Below are positions 25,358 through 33,873 of a DNA stretch of 64,000 nucleotides, piece after piece. Below the pieces are notes generated by a model that searched no databases, was not told the origin of the DNA, and saw nothing but the letters and a program-made list of their open reading frames with translations. The DNA lies in the NCBI RefSeq assembly GCF_026341275.1, contig NZ_JAIFZO010000002.1, forward strand, positions 8,338,118 through 8,402,117. Direction: 5' to 3'. The position numbers and the translations under genes were made by a program. Source of the stretch: Streptomyces ortus (lineage in GTDB: Bacteria > Actinomycetota > Actinomycetes > Streptomycetales > Streptomycetaceae). The first letter of the stretch is position 1. Every line of letters starts with the position of its first letter.

Positions 25358-26087
25358 GTGGACGACAGCCACGTCACGGTACGGCGCGCATCCGGCTACG
25401 GCATTCCGGCGGGGAAGGACGAAGCGTCCTGGGAACCTGGTCCGTCACCGCACCTGCTGCCCGCCGACGCGGTCCACACGGCACTCGGCACCTCGCCGCG
25501 CGGCCTGAGCGGGCCCGAGGCGGACCGACGGCGGCGGGAGCACGGCGCGAACGAACTGCCCCGGCCCCGGTCGCGGAAGCTGTGGCGGGAGTTCGCGACC
25601 CAGTTCACCGATCTGTTCGCGGTCGTGTACGGGATCGGTGCCGAAACCGAGTTCGGGCGGATCTTCCGGCTCACCGAGACCGCGCCCCGGCAGAAGACAC
25701 CCCTGCAACGGCAGGTGGCCTCCATGGCCCGTAGAGTGGCCGCGCTGGCCGTCGTGACCGGCCTGTGCGTCTTCGCGGCACGCCTGCGGACCGGGCAACC
25801 CCTGGTACCCACCTTCGTGTTCGCGCTCGGAGTGATGGTGGCACTGGTTCCCGAAGGACTGCCGGCCACGCTCTCGGTCTCCCTGGCCATCGGCGTCCGC
25901 CGCATGGCGCGACGCCACGCCCTGGTCAAACAACTGCTCGCGGTCGAGGCGCTCGGGTCCACCACGGTGATCTGCACCGACGAGACCGGAACCCTGACCC
26001 AGGCGGAGATGACCGTCACCCTGCTGTGGGCGGACGGGACGCCGCACGAGGTGTCGGGCGTCGGCTACGCCCCGTCGGCGTGCGGGT
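25358..26087 (+). pseudogene. P-type cation ATPase remnant with internal deletion
   Basis: GTG with GGAGG opens a frame with the cation-ATPase N-terminal domain (PRGLSGPEADRRRREHGANE, then LWREFATQFTDLFAVV). Directly after that, ~100 residues holding two membrane helices and the actuator TGES loop are missing, and the frame resumes at GAETEFGRIFRLTE. Membrane helix 4 is present (VALVPEGLPATLSVSLA). The phosphorylation motif reads DETGTLT instead of DKTGTLT. The chain then stops matching at ~26085, losing the nucleotide and C-terminal domains. It cannot be a working pump. Confidence 0.75.
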
Positions 26088-26088
26088 G

Positions 26089-26558
26089 CCCATACGACGG
26101 ACCTCGTCGTCGCGGTCACCGGCGAGGACGAGGACAACCTCGTCATCAGCCTCCTCGCCAAACGGCAGTTCCGCGCGGAGCGTGTGGTGGCCCGGGTCAA
26201 CGACGAGGCGAACGCCTGGCTGTTCGACGGCAGTTGGGGGGTCGACGCCGCGGTACCCGCCGCCATGCCGCTGGTCTCCCTGATCGAGGAGGCCACGGGA
26301 GCCACGAACACCGTCGCCCTGCTGCGGCTGAGCAGAGCCGGGGTGAACGTGATCGAGACGAGCATCACGCCTGCCTCGCGTGCCGTCGGCGCCCCGCTGG
26401 CGGACGTCGAGGTCCCGCCGGGCACGGTCGTCGCGGCGGTCGTCCGCGACGGCACCCCCGTCGCACCGGCCGCCGATCTGCTCCTCGCGGCGGGGGACGA
26501 GATCCTGGTGGTCTCGCACGCCGCCACGGAGGTCGAGGTCCACGCGGCGTTCCGATAG
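26089..26558 (+). pseudogene. TrkA-type potassium-uptake fragment
   Basis: In frame from about 26089, TDLVVAVTGEDEDNLVISLLA and VVARVNDEANAWLF match the second half of the TrkA-N Rossmann domain. VNVIETSITPASRAVGAPLADV and AAGDEILVVSHAATEVEV match the TrkA-C domain. The start and the nucleotide-binding glycine loop are lost, and the frame is fused by a deletion to the P-type ATPase remnant. A GTG at 26184 could give a ~124-residue piece with TrkA-C only. Confidence 0.65.
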
Positions 26559-26628
26559 CGCACGCGCACCCTCCGCGCCAGGCCCCGACCGGTCCGCCCG
26601 CCCCAGCACCCGGCACGACCGTGCTGCC

Positions 26629-26668
26629 GGACGTCGGACGTCGGACGTCGGACGTCGGACATCGGACA
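26629..26668. repeat. 7-bp tandem repeat
   Basis: The unit GGACGTC is repeated about four times, followed by degenerate copies (GGACATC, GGACACC). It lies between the convergent stops of the TrkA fragment and arsC. Confidence 0.7.
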
Positions 26669-26677
26669 CCGCGACGG

Positions 26678-27097
26678 TCAAGGGTGCTCGGGCAGGAGTT
26701 CGGCGAGGAGGCTGCGGGTGAGCTGTTCGATCTCGTCCCGGATCGGCCGGACGGCCTCGACGCCCTGTCCGGCAGGGTCGTCGAGTCGCCAGTCGAGGTA
26801 GCGCTTGCCGGGCAGGACGGGGCAGGTGTCACCGCAGCCCATGGTGATCACCACGTCGGACGCGCGGACGGCCTCCACCGTGAGGATCTTCGGGATCTCG
26901 GCGGACAGGTCGATACCGGCCTCCGCCATCGCCCGGACAGCGACCGGGTTGACGGCGTCGGCCGGAGCGGACCCGGCGGAGCGGACCTCCACCCGGCCGC
27001 GCGCGAGATGGGTGAGGAAGGCGGCGGCCATCTGCGAGCGGCCCGCGTTGTGGACGCACACGAACAGCACGGACGGCCTGGGACGGGAGTCGGACAT
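26678..27097 (-). CDS. arsC: arsenate reductase, low-molecular-weight phosphatase type
   Basis: About 139 residues of the LMW protein tyrosine phosphatase fold. The P-loop CVHNAGRS (Cys14) and the later Cys pair in MGCGDTCPV are those of thioredoxin- or mycothiol-linked arsenate reductases; EIEQLTRSLLAEL closes the fold. It reduces arsenate to arsenite in the cytosol. It lies 63 bases downstream of arsR on the same strand. No arsenite pump (Acr3/ArsB) is adjacent; arsenite may instead be handled by the ArsM-type methylase encoded divergently. Confidence 0.85.
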   Translation of the reverse strand: MSDSRPRPSVLFVCVHNAGRSQMAAAFLTHLARGRVEVRSAGSAPADAVNPVAVRAMAEAGIDLSAEIPKILTVEAVRASDVVITMGCGDTCPVLPGKRYLDWRLDDPAGQGVEAVRPIRDEIEQLTRSLLAELLPEHP

Positions 27098-27160
27098 GTG
27101 CGGAGCCTTCCGGAGCGGTGACGGTGGCGCAGGCCGCCGGTGCGGTGTCAGGGGCCGAAC

Positions 27161-27547
27161 TCACGCGGGGGCGGGCAGCGGGCCGCCCGCGGGGCGGGTG
27201 AGGATGCCGGCGAGGCGGTCGGTCGCCTCGGGCAGCAGCCAGTAGTACACCCAGGTGCCGCGGCGCTCGCAGTCGATCAGTCCGGCCTGGCGCAGCAGTT
27301 TGAGGTGGTGGGAGATCGTCGGCTGGGACAGGTCGAAGGCCGGCGTGAGGTCACACACGCAGACTTCGCCGCCGGCCCGGGAGGCGATCATCGACAGCAA
27401 CCGCAACCGGACGGGATCGCCCAGGGCCTTGAAGACCTTTGCCAGCTCCACGGCCCGGTCCTCGTCGAGCGGCGCCGTCAGCAGTCCCGGGCAGCAGCCC
27501 GCGGCGCCGTCGTCCTGGTCGATCACCGGAAGTTCCTGTTTCGACAT
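27161..27547 (-). CDS. arsR: ArsR-family metalloregulator
   Basis: About 128 residues. The ArsR winged helix has VFKALGDPVRLRLLSMI, the metal-site-type motif VCVCDL (two Cys), and the recognition helix LSQPTISHHLKLLRQAGLI. Extra cysteines stand near the N-terminus (AGCCPGL). The CxC motif and the arsenic neighbours support an As(III)/Sb(III) sensor that leaves DNA when it binds arsenite. ATG 27547 precedes residues SKQELPV. It is divergent from arsM. Confidence 0.85.
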   Translation of the reverse strand: MSKQELPVIDQDDGAAGCCPGLLTAPLDEDRAVELAKVFKALGDPVRLRLLSMIASRAGGEVCVCDLTPAFDLSQPTISHHLKLLRQAGLIDCERRGTWVYYWLLPEATDRLAGILTRPAGGPLPAPA

Positions 27548-27549
27548 AC

Positions 27550-27610
27550 GTCTATCTTGACGTCCCTCAGGCGCAAGGCGCAAGGTTGTATCAATGAACG
27601 TCAATATAGG
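27550..27610. promoter_or_regulatory. probable ArsR operator region between arsR and arsM
   Basis: The short AT-richer gap has TATCTTGACGT at 27552-27562 and ATCAATGAACGTCAATATAG at 27590-27609. Both carry a TTGACGT-type half site, the second as a spaced inverted repeat (ATTGACGTTCATTGAT on the minus strand). This resembles ArsR boxes with ATTGA arms. Confidence 0.5.
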
Positions 27611-27653
27611 CCGTTCCGGGCGTGGTCACGCCCAGTCAACCGGGAGTCGAGCC

Positions 27654-28436
27654 ATGAGCGAGCAGACCACCGATCTACGCGAAACCGTCCGCCGACGCTA
27701 CGCCGCCGCGGCCGTGCAGGTCACCGAAGGCGGCACCGCCTGCTGCGGATCGCAGCCGGTCGAGATCGACGACGCCTTCGGATCCACCCTCTACGCGCCC
27801 GCCGACCGCGAGCAGCTGCCCGCCGAAGCGGTGGCCGCCTCCCTCGGCTGCGGCAACCCCACCGCCGTCGCCGAACTCCGCGAGGGCGAACGCGTCCTTG
27901 ACCTCGGCTCGGGCGGCGGCATCGACGTCCTGCTCTCGGCCCGCCGTGTCGGCCCCACCGGCAGGGCGTACGGGCTGGACATGACCGAGGAGATGCTCGC
28001 CCTCGCCCTCGCCAACACGGCGAAGGCCGGCGTCACCAACGTCGAGTTCCTCAAGGGCGTCATCGAGGCGATCCCCCTGCCCGCCGCGACGATCGACGTC
28101 GTGATCTCCAACTGCGTGATCAACCTGTCCACCGACAAGGAGGCCGTCTTCGCCGAGGCCTTCCGTGTCCTCAAGCCCGGCGGACGTATGGGCGTCTCCG
28201 ACGTCGTCGCCGACGACGCCCTCACCCGCGCCCAGCGGGCCGAGCGCGGCGACCACGTCGGCTGCATCGCGGGCGCCCTGTCCTTCACCGAGTACCACCG
28301 CGGCCTTCAGGCGGCCGGGTTCACGGACATCGAGATCATCCCGACCCACGCGGTCGCCGACGGGATGCACTCCGCAATCGTCCACGCCACCAAGCCCGGC
28401 GCGGCAGCCCCCGTAACCGACGGCCGCGAGAACTGA
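27654..28436 (+). CDS. arsM: arsenite S-adenosylmethionine methyltransferase
   Basis: About 260 residues. SAM motif VLDLGSGGGIDVLLSA (~residues 82-97), then YGLDMTEEMLALA. The arsenic-binding cysteines of ArsM are visible in TACCGS (~30), SLGCGNP (~65), SNCVINL (~145) and GCIAGAL (~210). It converts arsenite to methylated, partly volatile species. It is divergent from arsR-arsC, giving a reduce-and-methylate detoxification unit. Confidence 0.85.
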   Translation: MSEQTTDLRETVRRRYAAAAVQVTEGGTACCGSQPVEIDDAFGSTLYAPADREQLPAEAVAASLGCGNPTAVAELREGERVLDLGSGGGIDVLLSARRVGPTGRAYGLDMTEEMLALALANTAKAGVTNVEFLKGVIEAIPLPAATIDVVISNCVINLSTDKEAVFAEAFRVLKPGGRMGVSDVVADDALTRAQRAERGDHVGCIAGALSFTEYHRGLQAAGFTDIEIIPTHAVADGMHSAIVHATKPGAAAPVTDGREN

Positions 28437-28605
28437 CCGGGTGTCCAGCCCGCTCCACTGCGGACGTCCCGGCGGCTTCGCCGAGGGCGCCGCAAGGGCC
28501 GTCAGGCATCGCGGAACGTGCCGGTCGGCTCAAGTGCTCATGCCGGGGGCGGAGTTGAATAGGAGTGGAAGAAGCGTCCGCATGACACACCAGGAGGTGA
28601 CAGCC

Positions 28606-28833
28606 ATGCGTACGACATTCACGCCGGAGTTCTACGAACTCTTCGCCGTGCTCCTTGTCGCGGCCGTCGCCGTGACGATCGTCGTGGTCGCGGTGGCCGA
28701 CTCGTTCCTCGTCAAGCTGCTCCACCGTATGCCCCACCGGCCTAGGCCGACCGCGCGGCCGACCGCCCCGCCGGACGTTCCGCGTGAGGGCCGAACAGCC
28801 CCTCCCGTCCGGCGCACACCCGTGCCACGGTGA
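28606..28833 (+). CDS. small single-pass membrane protein of unknown function
   Basis: About 75 residues. ATG 28606 has AGGAGGTG 6 bases ahead, a very good ribosome site. One hydrophobic helix (YELFAVLLVAAVAVTIVVVAVA, residues ~10-31) is followed by a basic, Pro/Arg-rich tail, which should face the cytoplasm. Not recognised. It follows arsM by 170 bases; no link to arsenic is evident. Confidence 0.5.
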   Translation: MRTTFTPEFYELFAVLLVAAVAVTIVVVAVADSFLVKLLHRMPHRPRPTARPTAPPDVPREGRTAPPVRRTPVPR

Positions 28834-29131
28834 ACCGATGCCTCGTCCGTGAGGGAGAGCCCCGGAAACAACGGAAGGCGGTGGTCCCGGTGGAACTGCC
28901 CGTGGTCGTCGGTGTCGTCGGTGTCGACGGAGGCCGGGTCGGCGGATGCGGTGCCGCCGGAAGCGGTGCAAGGTGTAGCCGCACCGCTCGGCCCCGTCGG
29001 CCGCACGCCGCAGCACCACACTCCGCCGCACCACGCGGCCTGCCCGGTGGCGGTCGTCCCGCACGGGAACGGACGTGACCGTGGCAGCAGGGCCGGCAGC
29101 AACCCCGCCTCACACCCCGCAGGAGCACCCC
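28834..29131. other. gene-free stretch
   Basis: About 300 GC-rich bases without a frame that has both a ribosome site and a believable product. No clear repeat or hairpin was seen. Confidence 0.5.
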
Positions 29132-29260
29132 ATGATCGTTCGAGAGAGTCGCAGCACACCCGGCTGCCGCCACCCGTACGGGGCATCCGAGCGTACGGGG
29201 ACCGGCACTCCACCGGTCACGGGGAACACCGGCACCGGTCGTACGGCGGGGCGGCCGTGA
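29132..29260 (+). CDS. possible 42-residue leader peptide coupled to the HAD gene
   Basis: ATG with CAGGAG ahead opens a frame rich in Thr, Gly and Arg that ends TGA at 29258-29260, overlapping the GTG of the HAD gene. The composition is low complexity with no recognised fold, and codon use is less GC-biased at the third base than in neighbours. It may be a coupling leader or chance. Confidence 0.25.
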   Translation: MIVRESRSTPGCRHPYGASERTGTGTPPVTGNTGTGRTAGRP

Positions 29261-30063
29261 ACCCGGCACGGGCCCGGGCCGGGAAACCCGGCGACACCCT
29301 CGCCCCCGTCCTGCGCGACGTCCGGGCCGTCGTCCTCGACACCGACGGGGTGATCACGGACTCCGCGCGGGTGCACGCCGCCGCCTGGAAGACCGCCTTC
29401 GACACCTTCCTGCGCGCCCACCCTCCCGAGGACCCGCACCAAGGGCGTCCGTTCGACGAGCGGGACGACTACCTGCGGTACGTGGACGGCAAGCCCCGTC
29501 CCGACGGCGCCGCCGCCTTCCTCGTCTCCCGCGGTCTCGACCCGCTCGCCGAGACGGTGCGGGAGGTGGCCGCCGACAAGGAGCGGCTCTACACCGGCAT
29601 GCTCCGCGAGCACGCCGTCGACGCCTACCCGGGGACGGTACGGCTGCTGCGCGCCCTGCGCCGCAGGGGAGTGCCCCTGGCCGCCGCCTCCGCGTCCCGT
29701 CACGCCGGTGAACTCCTCACCGGGGCGAAGGTGCTGGACCTGTTCGACACGCTCGTCGACGGCGGGGAGGCGGCCCGGCTGGACCTGCCGGGCAAACCGG
29801 ATCCCGCCCTGTTCCTGGAGGCGGTCCGCCGCCTCGGTGTCCCCGCGGACCGTGCCGCCGTCATCGAGGACGCCCTGGCGGGCGTGGAAGCGGGCCGCCG
29901 CGGCGGTTTCGCCGTGGTCATCGGAGTGGACCGCACGGCGGGCCCGGGCACCGGTGAAGCACTGCTGAGGCACGGCGCCCACCTCGTCGTACGGGACCTG
30001 GGGGCGCTCGTCGGAACCGGAACCGGAACCGGAACCGGAACGGGAACGGGAGCGGCGCGGTGA
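29257..30063 (+). CDS. HAD-family beta-phosphoglucomutase-like phosphatase
   Basis: About 268 residues. HAD motif I LDTDGVITDS (nucleophile and acid Asp, residues ~27-36), motif II in AAASASRH, motif III Lys in GKPDPALF, motif IV IEDALAGVEAG. The cap domain is of the beta-PGM type with YVDGKPRPDG. It starts at GTG with no strong ribosome site and overlaps the GH65 gene by GTGA. Beside a GH65 disaccharide phosphorylase it should convert beta-glucose-1-phosphate to glucose-6-phosphate. The C-terminus is a Gly-Thr repeat. Confidence 0.8.
   Translation: MNPARARAGKPGDTLAPVLRDVRAVVLDTDGVITDSARVHAAAWKTAFDTFLRAHPPEDPHQGRPFDERDDYLRYVDGKPRPDGAAAFLVSRGLDPLAETVREVAADKERLYTGMLREHAVDAYPGTVRLLRALRRRGVPLAAASASRHAGELLTGAKVLDLFDTLVDGGEAARLDLPGKPDPALFLEAVRRLGVPADRAAVIEDALAGVEAGRRGGFAVVIGVDRTAGPGTGEALLRHGAHLVVRDLGALVGTGTGTGTGTGTGAAR
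30013..30055. repeat. 6-bp tandem repeat at the end of the HAD gene
   Basis: GGAACC is repeated about six to seven times with late changes to GGAACG. It encodes an alternating Gly-Thr tail on the HAD protein and may vary in copy number by slippage without changing the frame. Confidence 0.75.
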
Positions 30064-32450
30064 CGGACCGGACGTGGGAGTACGAGGGCTACGACCCCGC
30101 CGACGAACGCCTCAGGGAGTCGCTGTGCACCCTCGGCAACGGCTACTTCGCCACGCGTGGAGCGCTCGCCGAGTGCGCGGCGGACGACGTGCACTACCCG
30201 GGCACGTACGCGGCCGGCTGCTACGACCGGCTCACGTCCGAGGTGGCGGGACGGCGGACCGACAACGAGGACATGGTCAACCTGCCGAACTGGCTGCCGC
30301 TCCGCTTCCGTCTGCGGGATGAGAAGGGCTACGGCGCCTGGTTCACGCCGGACACCACGACCGTCCTGGAGCACGGCCAGACCCTGCACCTCTCCTCGGG
30401 CCTCCTGGAACGGCGCACCCGGTACGCCGATGCCGAAGGCCGCGTCCTGGCGGTGCGCCAGTTGCGCCTGGTGCACATGGCCGACCCGCATCTGGCCGCG
30501 CTGCGGACCGAGTTCACGGCGGAGGACTTCGCCGGTGACCTCGAGGTCGAGGCAGCTCTCGACGGCGCCGTCACCAACGCGGGCGTGGCGCGCTACCGGG
30601 ATCTGGACGGCCGCCACCTGACCCATGTGCACACCGACACCGCCGCCCCCGACACGGTCTGGCTGCGCTGCCGTACCCGTACCTCCGACATCCGCATCGG
30701 CATGGCGGCCCGCCTCGTCGCGGACACACCCGTGTCGGTCCGGCACACCTCACTGAGCGCCGTCCAGCGCACCCTCCTGCCCCTGGCCCCCGGCCGCACG
30801 GTGAGCGTCGACAAGACCGTCGCCCTGCACACGTCCCGCGACCCGGCCATCAGCGACCCGCTGCGGGCCGCGGTCGACCGGGTGAGCAGGGCGCCCGGCT
30901 TCGACGAACTGCTGGAGTCGCACATCACGGCCTGGGACCAGCTCTGGCGCCGGGCCGAACTGAACGTGCCGGGCGAGGCGGGTCACATCCTGCGGCTGCA
31001 CCTCTTCCACGTCCTGCAGACCCTCTCCCCGCACACCGCCGACCTCGACGTCGGCGTCCCCGCCCGGGGTCTGCACGGCGAGGCCTACCGCGGGCACGTC
31101 TTCTGGGACGAGCTGTTCGTCCTGCCGTACCTCAACCTGCACTTCCCCGAGGTGTCCCGCGCGCTGCTGCGCTACCGGCACCGGCGCCTCGAAGCGGCCT
31201 GTGCCGCCGCCCGCGCGGCCGGCCGCACCGGCGCGCGCTACCCCTGGCAGAGCGGCAGCGACGGCCGCGAGGAGACCCAGGAGCTGCACCTCAACCCCCG
31301 CTCCGGGCGCTGGCTGCCCGATCACTCACGGCTCCAGCACCACGTCGGCTCGGCGGTGGCGTACAACGTGTGGCAGTACTGCCAGGCGAGCGGGGACGCC
31401 GAGTTCCTGCACACCAAAGGCGCCGAGATGCTCCTGCAGATCGCCCGCTTCTGGGCGGACTCGGCCACGTACGACGAGAGCCTGGGACGGCACCGCATCC
31501 TCGGCGTGGTCGGACCCGACGAGTACCACGACGCCTACCCGGACGCGAAGGAGCCCGGCCTCGACGACAACGCGTACACCAACGTCACGGCCGCCTGGGT
31601 CCTCACCCGCGCCCTCGACGTGCTGGAGAACCTGCCCGAACCGCGCCGGCGTGAACTCGTCGAACGCGCGGCCCTGGACGGCGGCGAACTCGAACTGTGG
31701 CAGGACGTGTCCCGCAGCCTCCACGTGCCCTTCCACGACGGCGTCATCAGCCAGTTCGAGGGCTACGGCGACCTCGCCGAACTCGACTGGGACGGCTACC
31801 GCGAGAAGTACGGCGACATCCGCCGCCTGGACCGGATCCTGGAGGCGGAGGGCGACTCCGTCAACCGCTACCAGGCGTCCAAGCAGGCCGACGTACTGAT
31901 GCTCGGCTACCTCTTCTCACCGTCCGAACTCCAGGCGCTCTTCAGCCGCCTGGGCCACCGGCTCGACGAGGACACCTGGCGACGCACGGTCGACCACTAC
32001 CTGCGACGTACGAGCCACGGCTCCACGCTCAGCGGCCTGGTCCATGGGTGGGTGCTGGCCCGGGCCCGGCGCGCCGAGGCCTGGACGTTCTGCCAGGAGG
32101 CCCTGCGCGGCGACATCGCCGACCTGCAGGGCGGCACCACCGGAGAGGGGATCCACCTGGGCGCCATGGCCGGCACCCTGGACCTCGTCCAGCGCGGACT
32201 GACCGGCCTGGAGACCCGCGAAGACGCCCTGTGGCTCGACCCGGTGCCCCTGCCGGAACTCTCCTCCTACGGCTTCACCCTCCGCTACCGGGGCCACTGG
32301 GGCGTACGCCTGCGCATGGAGCGCGGAAGCCTGGAGATCACGGTGCCCTCGTCCGACCGGCTGCCCATCGAGGTCCGGCTGCCCGGCCGCGCGGTGTCGG
32401 TGCAGCCGGGGGAGACCTGCCGGCTGGTGTTGCCGGACCGGGAAGCGTGA
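30060..32450 (+). CDS. GH65 family disaccharide phosphorylase/hydrolase
   Basis: About 796 residues, the full length of GH65. The N-terminal beta-sandwich (~1-270) begins LCTLGNGYFATRGA. The (alpha/alpha)6 catalytic barrel has GHVFWDELFVLPYL, the general acid in VVGPDEYHDAYPD and the phosphate-site HGSTLSGLVHGW. Members phosphorolyse maltose, trehalose or kojibiose to beta-glucose-1-phosphate plus glucose. The coupled beta-PGM-like gene upstream supports the phosphorylase reading. The GTG start overlaps that gene's stop. Confidence 0.85.
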   Translation: MTDRTWEYEGYDPADERLRESLCTLGNGYFATRGALAECAADDVHYPGTYAAGCYDRLTSEVAGRRTDNEDMVNLPNWLPLRFRLRDEKGYGAWFTPDTTTVLEHGQTLHLSSGLLERRTRYADAEGRVLAVRQLRLVHMADPHLAALRTEFTAEDFAGDLEVEAALDGAVTNAGVARYRDLDGRHLTHVHTDTAAPDTVWLRCRTRTSDIRIGMAARLVADTPVSVRHTSLSAVQRTLLPLAPGRTVSVDKTVALHTSRDPAISDPLRAAVDRVSRAPGFDELLESHITAWDQLWRRAELNVPGEAGHILRLHLFHVLQTLSPHTADLDVGVPARGLHGEAYRGHVFWDELFVLPYLNLHFPEVSRALLRYRHRRLEAACAAARAAGRTGARYPWQSGSDGREETQELHLNPRSGRWLPDHSRLQHHVGSAVAYNVWQYCQASGDAEFLHTKGAEMLLQIARFWADSATYDESLGRHRILGVVGPDEYHDAYPDAKEPGLDDNAYTNVTAAWVLTRALDVLENLPEPRRRELVERAALDGGELELWQDVSRSLHVPFHDGVISQFEGYGDLAELDWDGYREKYGDIRRLDRILEAEGDSVNRYQASKQADVLMLGYLFSPSELQALFSRLGHRLDEDTWRRTVDHYLRRTSHGSTLSGLVHGWVLARARRAEAWTFCQEALRGDIADLQGGTTGEGIHLGAMAGTLDLVQRGLTGLETREDALWLDPVPLPELSSYGFTLRYRGHWGVRLRMERGSLEITVPSSDRLPIEVRLPGRAVSVQPGETCRLVLPDREA

Positions 32451-32478
32451 GCCGGAGTCCCCGCGACCCGGAGGCCGG

Positions 32479-33318
32479 TCAGGTGACGACGGCGATCGGA
32501 CCGCCGGTGAGGTGCACGAGTGCGTGAGCGACCGGACCGAGCCCGCCACCGGGCCGACGGCCCACCACCAGCAGCTCGGCGCTGCCGGAACAGCGCACCA
32601 GGGCCCTGACCGGGGCCGACAGGACGACGTCCTCCAGGACCCGCACGGACGGGTACTTCTCGCGCCACGGGCGCAGCGCGTCGGCCAGCAGCTCCATCTC
32701 CCGGTGGACACGGGCGGCGTACCGTGACGCCGAGACCGCACGGTCCGCCTCCCCTTCCGCCACTCTGTCCGGGGGCGTACCCACGTGTACGGCGTGGAGC
32801 CGCGCGCCGTGCAGGCGCGCCGTGTCGAAGGCGAAGTCGACGGCTCCGCCCACCGGGGCACGGGCGTCGATCCCCAGCGTCACCTTGTCCGGCCGGCGAG
32901 CACGGCGGCCGGCGCCGAATCCGCTCGGTACGAGAACCACCGGGCGGTCGGTGCGAGCGGCTGCAGCCAGAGCCGTCGATCCTACGGCCAGCCCCGCGAA
33001 GCCGCCCTCGCCGCGCAGTCCGAGGACGAGCATCTCGGCGTCCCCGCTCCCCGAACCGAGCGCCGGTACGACGGGCCCGGCGAGCCCGAGCCCTTCGGCC
33101 CGCAGTCCGGGATGCCGGGCAGCGAGCTGCGCCGCGACCCGCTCGGCCACGTACTGCGCCGGGTCGGGCCGGAGCTCGCCCGCGCCCGGACCGGGCGGCG
33201 GCGACACGTGGAGCACCCGCAGGGGCAGTCCGCGTCGCAGGGCCTCGCGCGCCGCCCACTCGGCCGCGGCGGCACCGCGCAGCGAACGGTCCACTCCGGC
33301 CACGATCACGCGCTCCAT
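32479..33318 (-). CDS. two-domain universal stress protein
   Basis: About 279 residues. Domain 1 (~1-145): VIVAGVDRSLRGAAAAEWA, VLHVSPPPG, VLGLRGEGGFAGLAVGSTA. Domain 2 (~150-279): VTLGIDARAPVGGAVDFAF, LRPWREKYPSVRVLEDVV and VVGRRPGGGLGPVAHALVH. The ATP-loop glycines are kept in both. GGGAGG precedes the ATG. It is convergent with the GH65 gene. Tandem Usp proteins are typical of actinobacterial hypoxia/redox stress regulons. Confidence 0.85.
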   Translation of the reverse strand: MERVIVAGVDRSLRGAAAAEWAAREALRRGLPLRVLHVSPPPGPGAGELRPDPAQYVAERVAAQLAARHPGLRAEGLGLAGPVVPALGSGSGDAEMLVLGLRGEGGFAGLAVGSTALAAAARTDRPVVLVPSGFGAGRRARRPDKVTLGIDARAPVGGAVDFAFDTARLHGARLHAVHVGTPPDRVAEGEADRAVSASRYAARVHREMELLADALRPWREKYPSVRVLEDVVLSAPVRALVRCSGSAELLVVGRRPGGGLGPVAHALVHLTGGPIAVVT

Positions 33319-33489
33319 GACAACTCCCTCCCGGACACCCCGGGGCAGCTCCCCACCTTCATGGTGACCGCCGACCCCGTGTCCGGACAGGGCCGTTGAG
33401 CCCGGAGAGGGACCCACGTGCCGTCGGCTCCCGGCGCAGAAGGCCCGCGTGCCCCGAGTGGCACCCGGACCGGGACCGGCGGCCCACCG

Positions 33490-33720
33490 ACGTGAGGGAC
33501 CGGCCTCACGAGATGGTCGGCAATGTCCTCGCCAACGCGCGTACCCACACGCCCGGGACCGTTGGTCCCTGTCACCGCCTCGGCCGCGGTGCGAGTGTCG
33601 GAACTGAGCCCACGACGACGGAGGCACGTCTCACGGGCGGGGCCGGTTCGGGGACCGGTGCCGGCCGCCGTCGCGGCTCCTCGGGAGAGGAAGAACTCAG
33701 GGGGGTGGCACGGTGAAACG
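33490..33720 (+). pseudogene. possible histidine kinase remnant, with a GGGACC/GGTCCC palindrome
   Basis: RPHEMVGNVLANARTHTPGT (~33503-33562) matches the N box of a sensor kinase ATPase domain. After a frame change PVTASAAVRVSELSPRR could be the following strand. No other kinase parts remain. GGGACCGTTGGTCCC (33555-33569) lies inside and is a perfect inverted repeat. The 555-base stretch 33319-33873 holds nothing else that I can support. Confidence 0.35.
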
Positions 33721-33873
33721 CACGGCGAAGGTCAGCGTCGGACTGTTCGCGACGTGGGCGGTCAGGCGCCCCGGTTCGCGCGGGATGAGGATCTTGGTGT
33801 CCGGTGGCTGGGTGAGTCGTTCTTGGTGCAGTGACGGTCACCCGGACCGTCCTTCATCGAGGGATCCCTGCTC

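Noticed and set aside
24786..25358. 190-codon plus-strand frame between the Stealth gene and the ATPase remnant
   Set aside because: It overlaps the Stealth start in antisense, is Arg/Pro-rich and lacks a ribosome site.
26629..26668. Short direct repeats as a possible CRISPR array
   Set aside because: The 7-bp units are contiguous with no spacers; it is a simple tandem repeat.
33572..33841. Minus-strand 89-codon frame near the kinase remnant
   Set aside because: No ribosome site, low-complexity Pro/Arg composition, no family resemblance.
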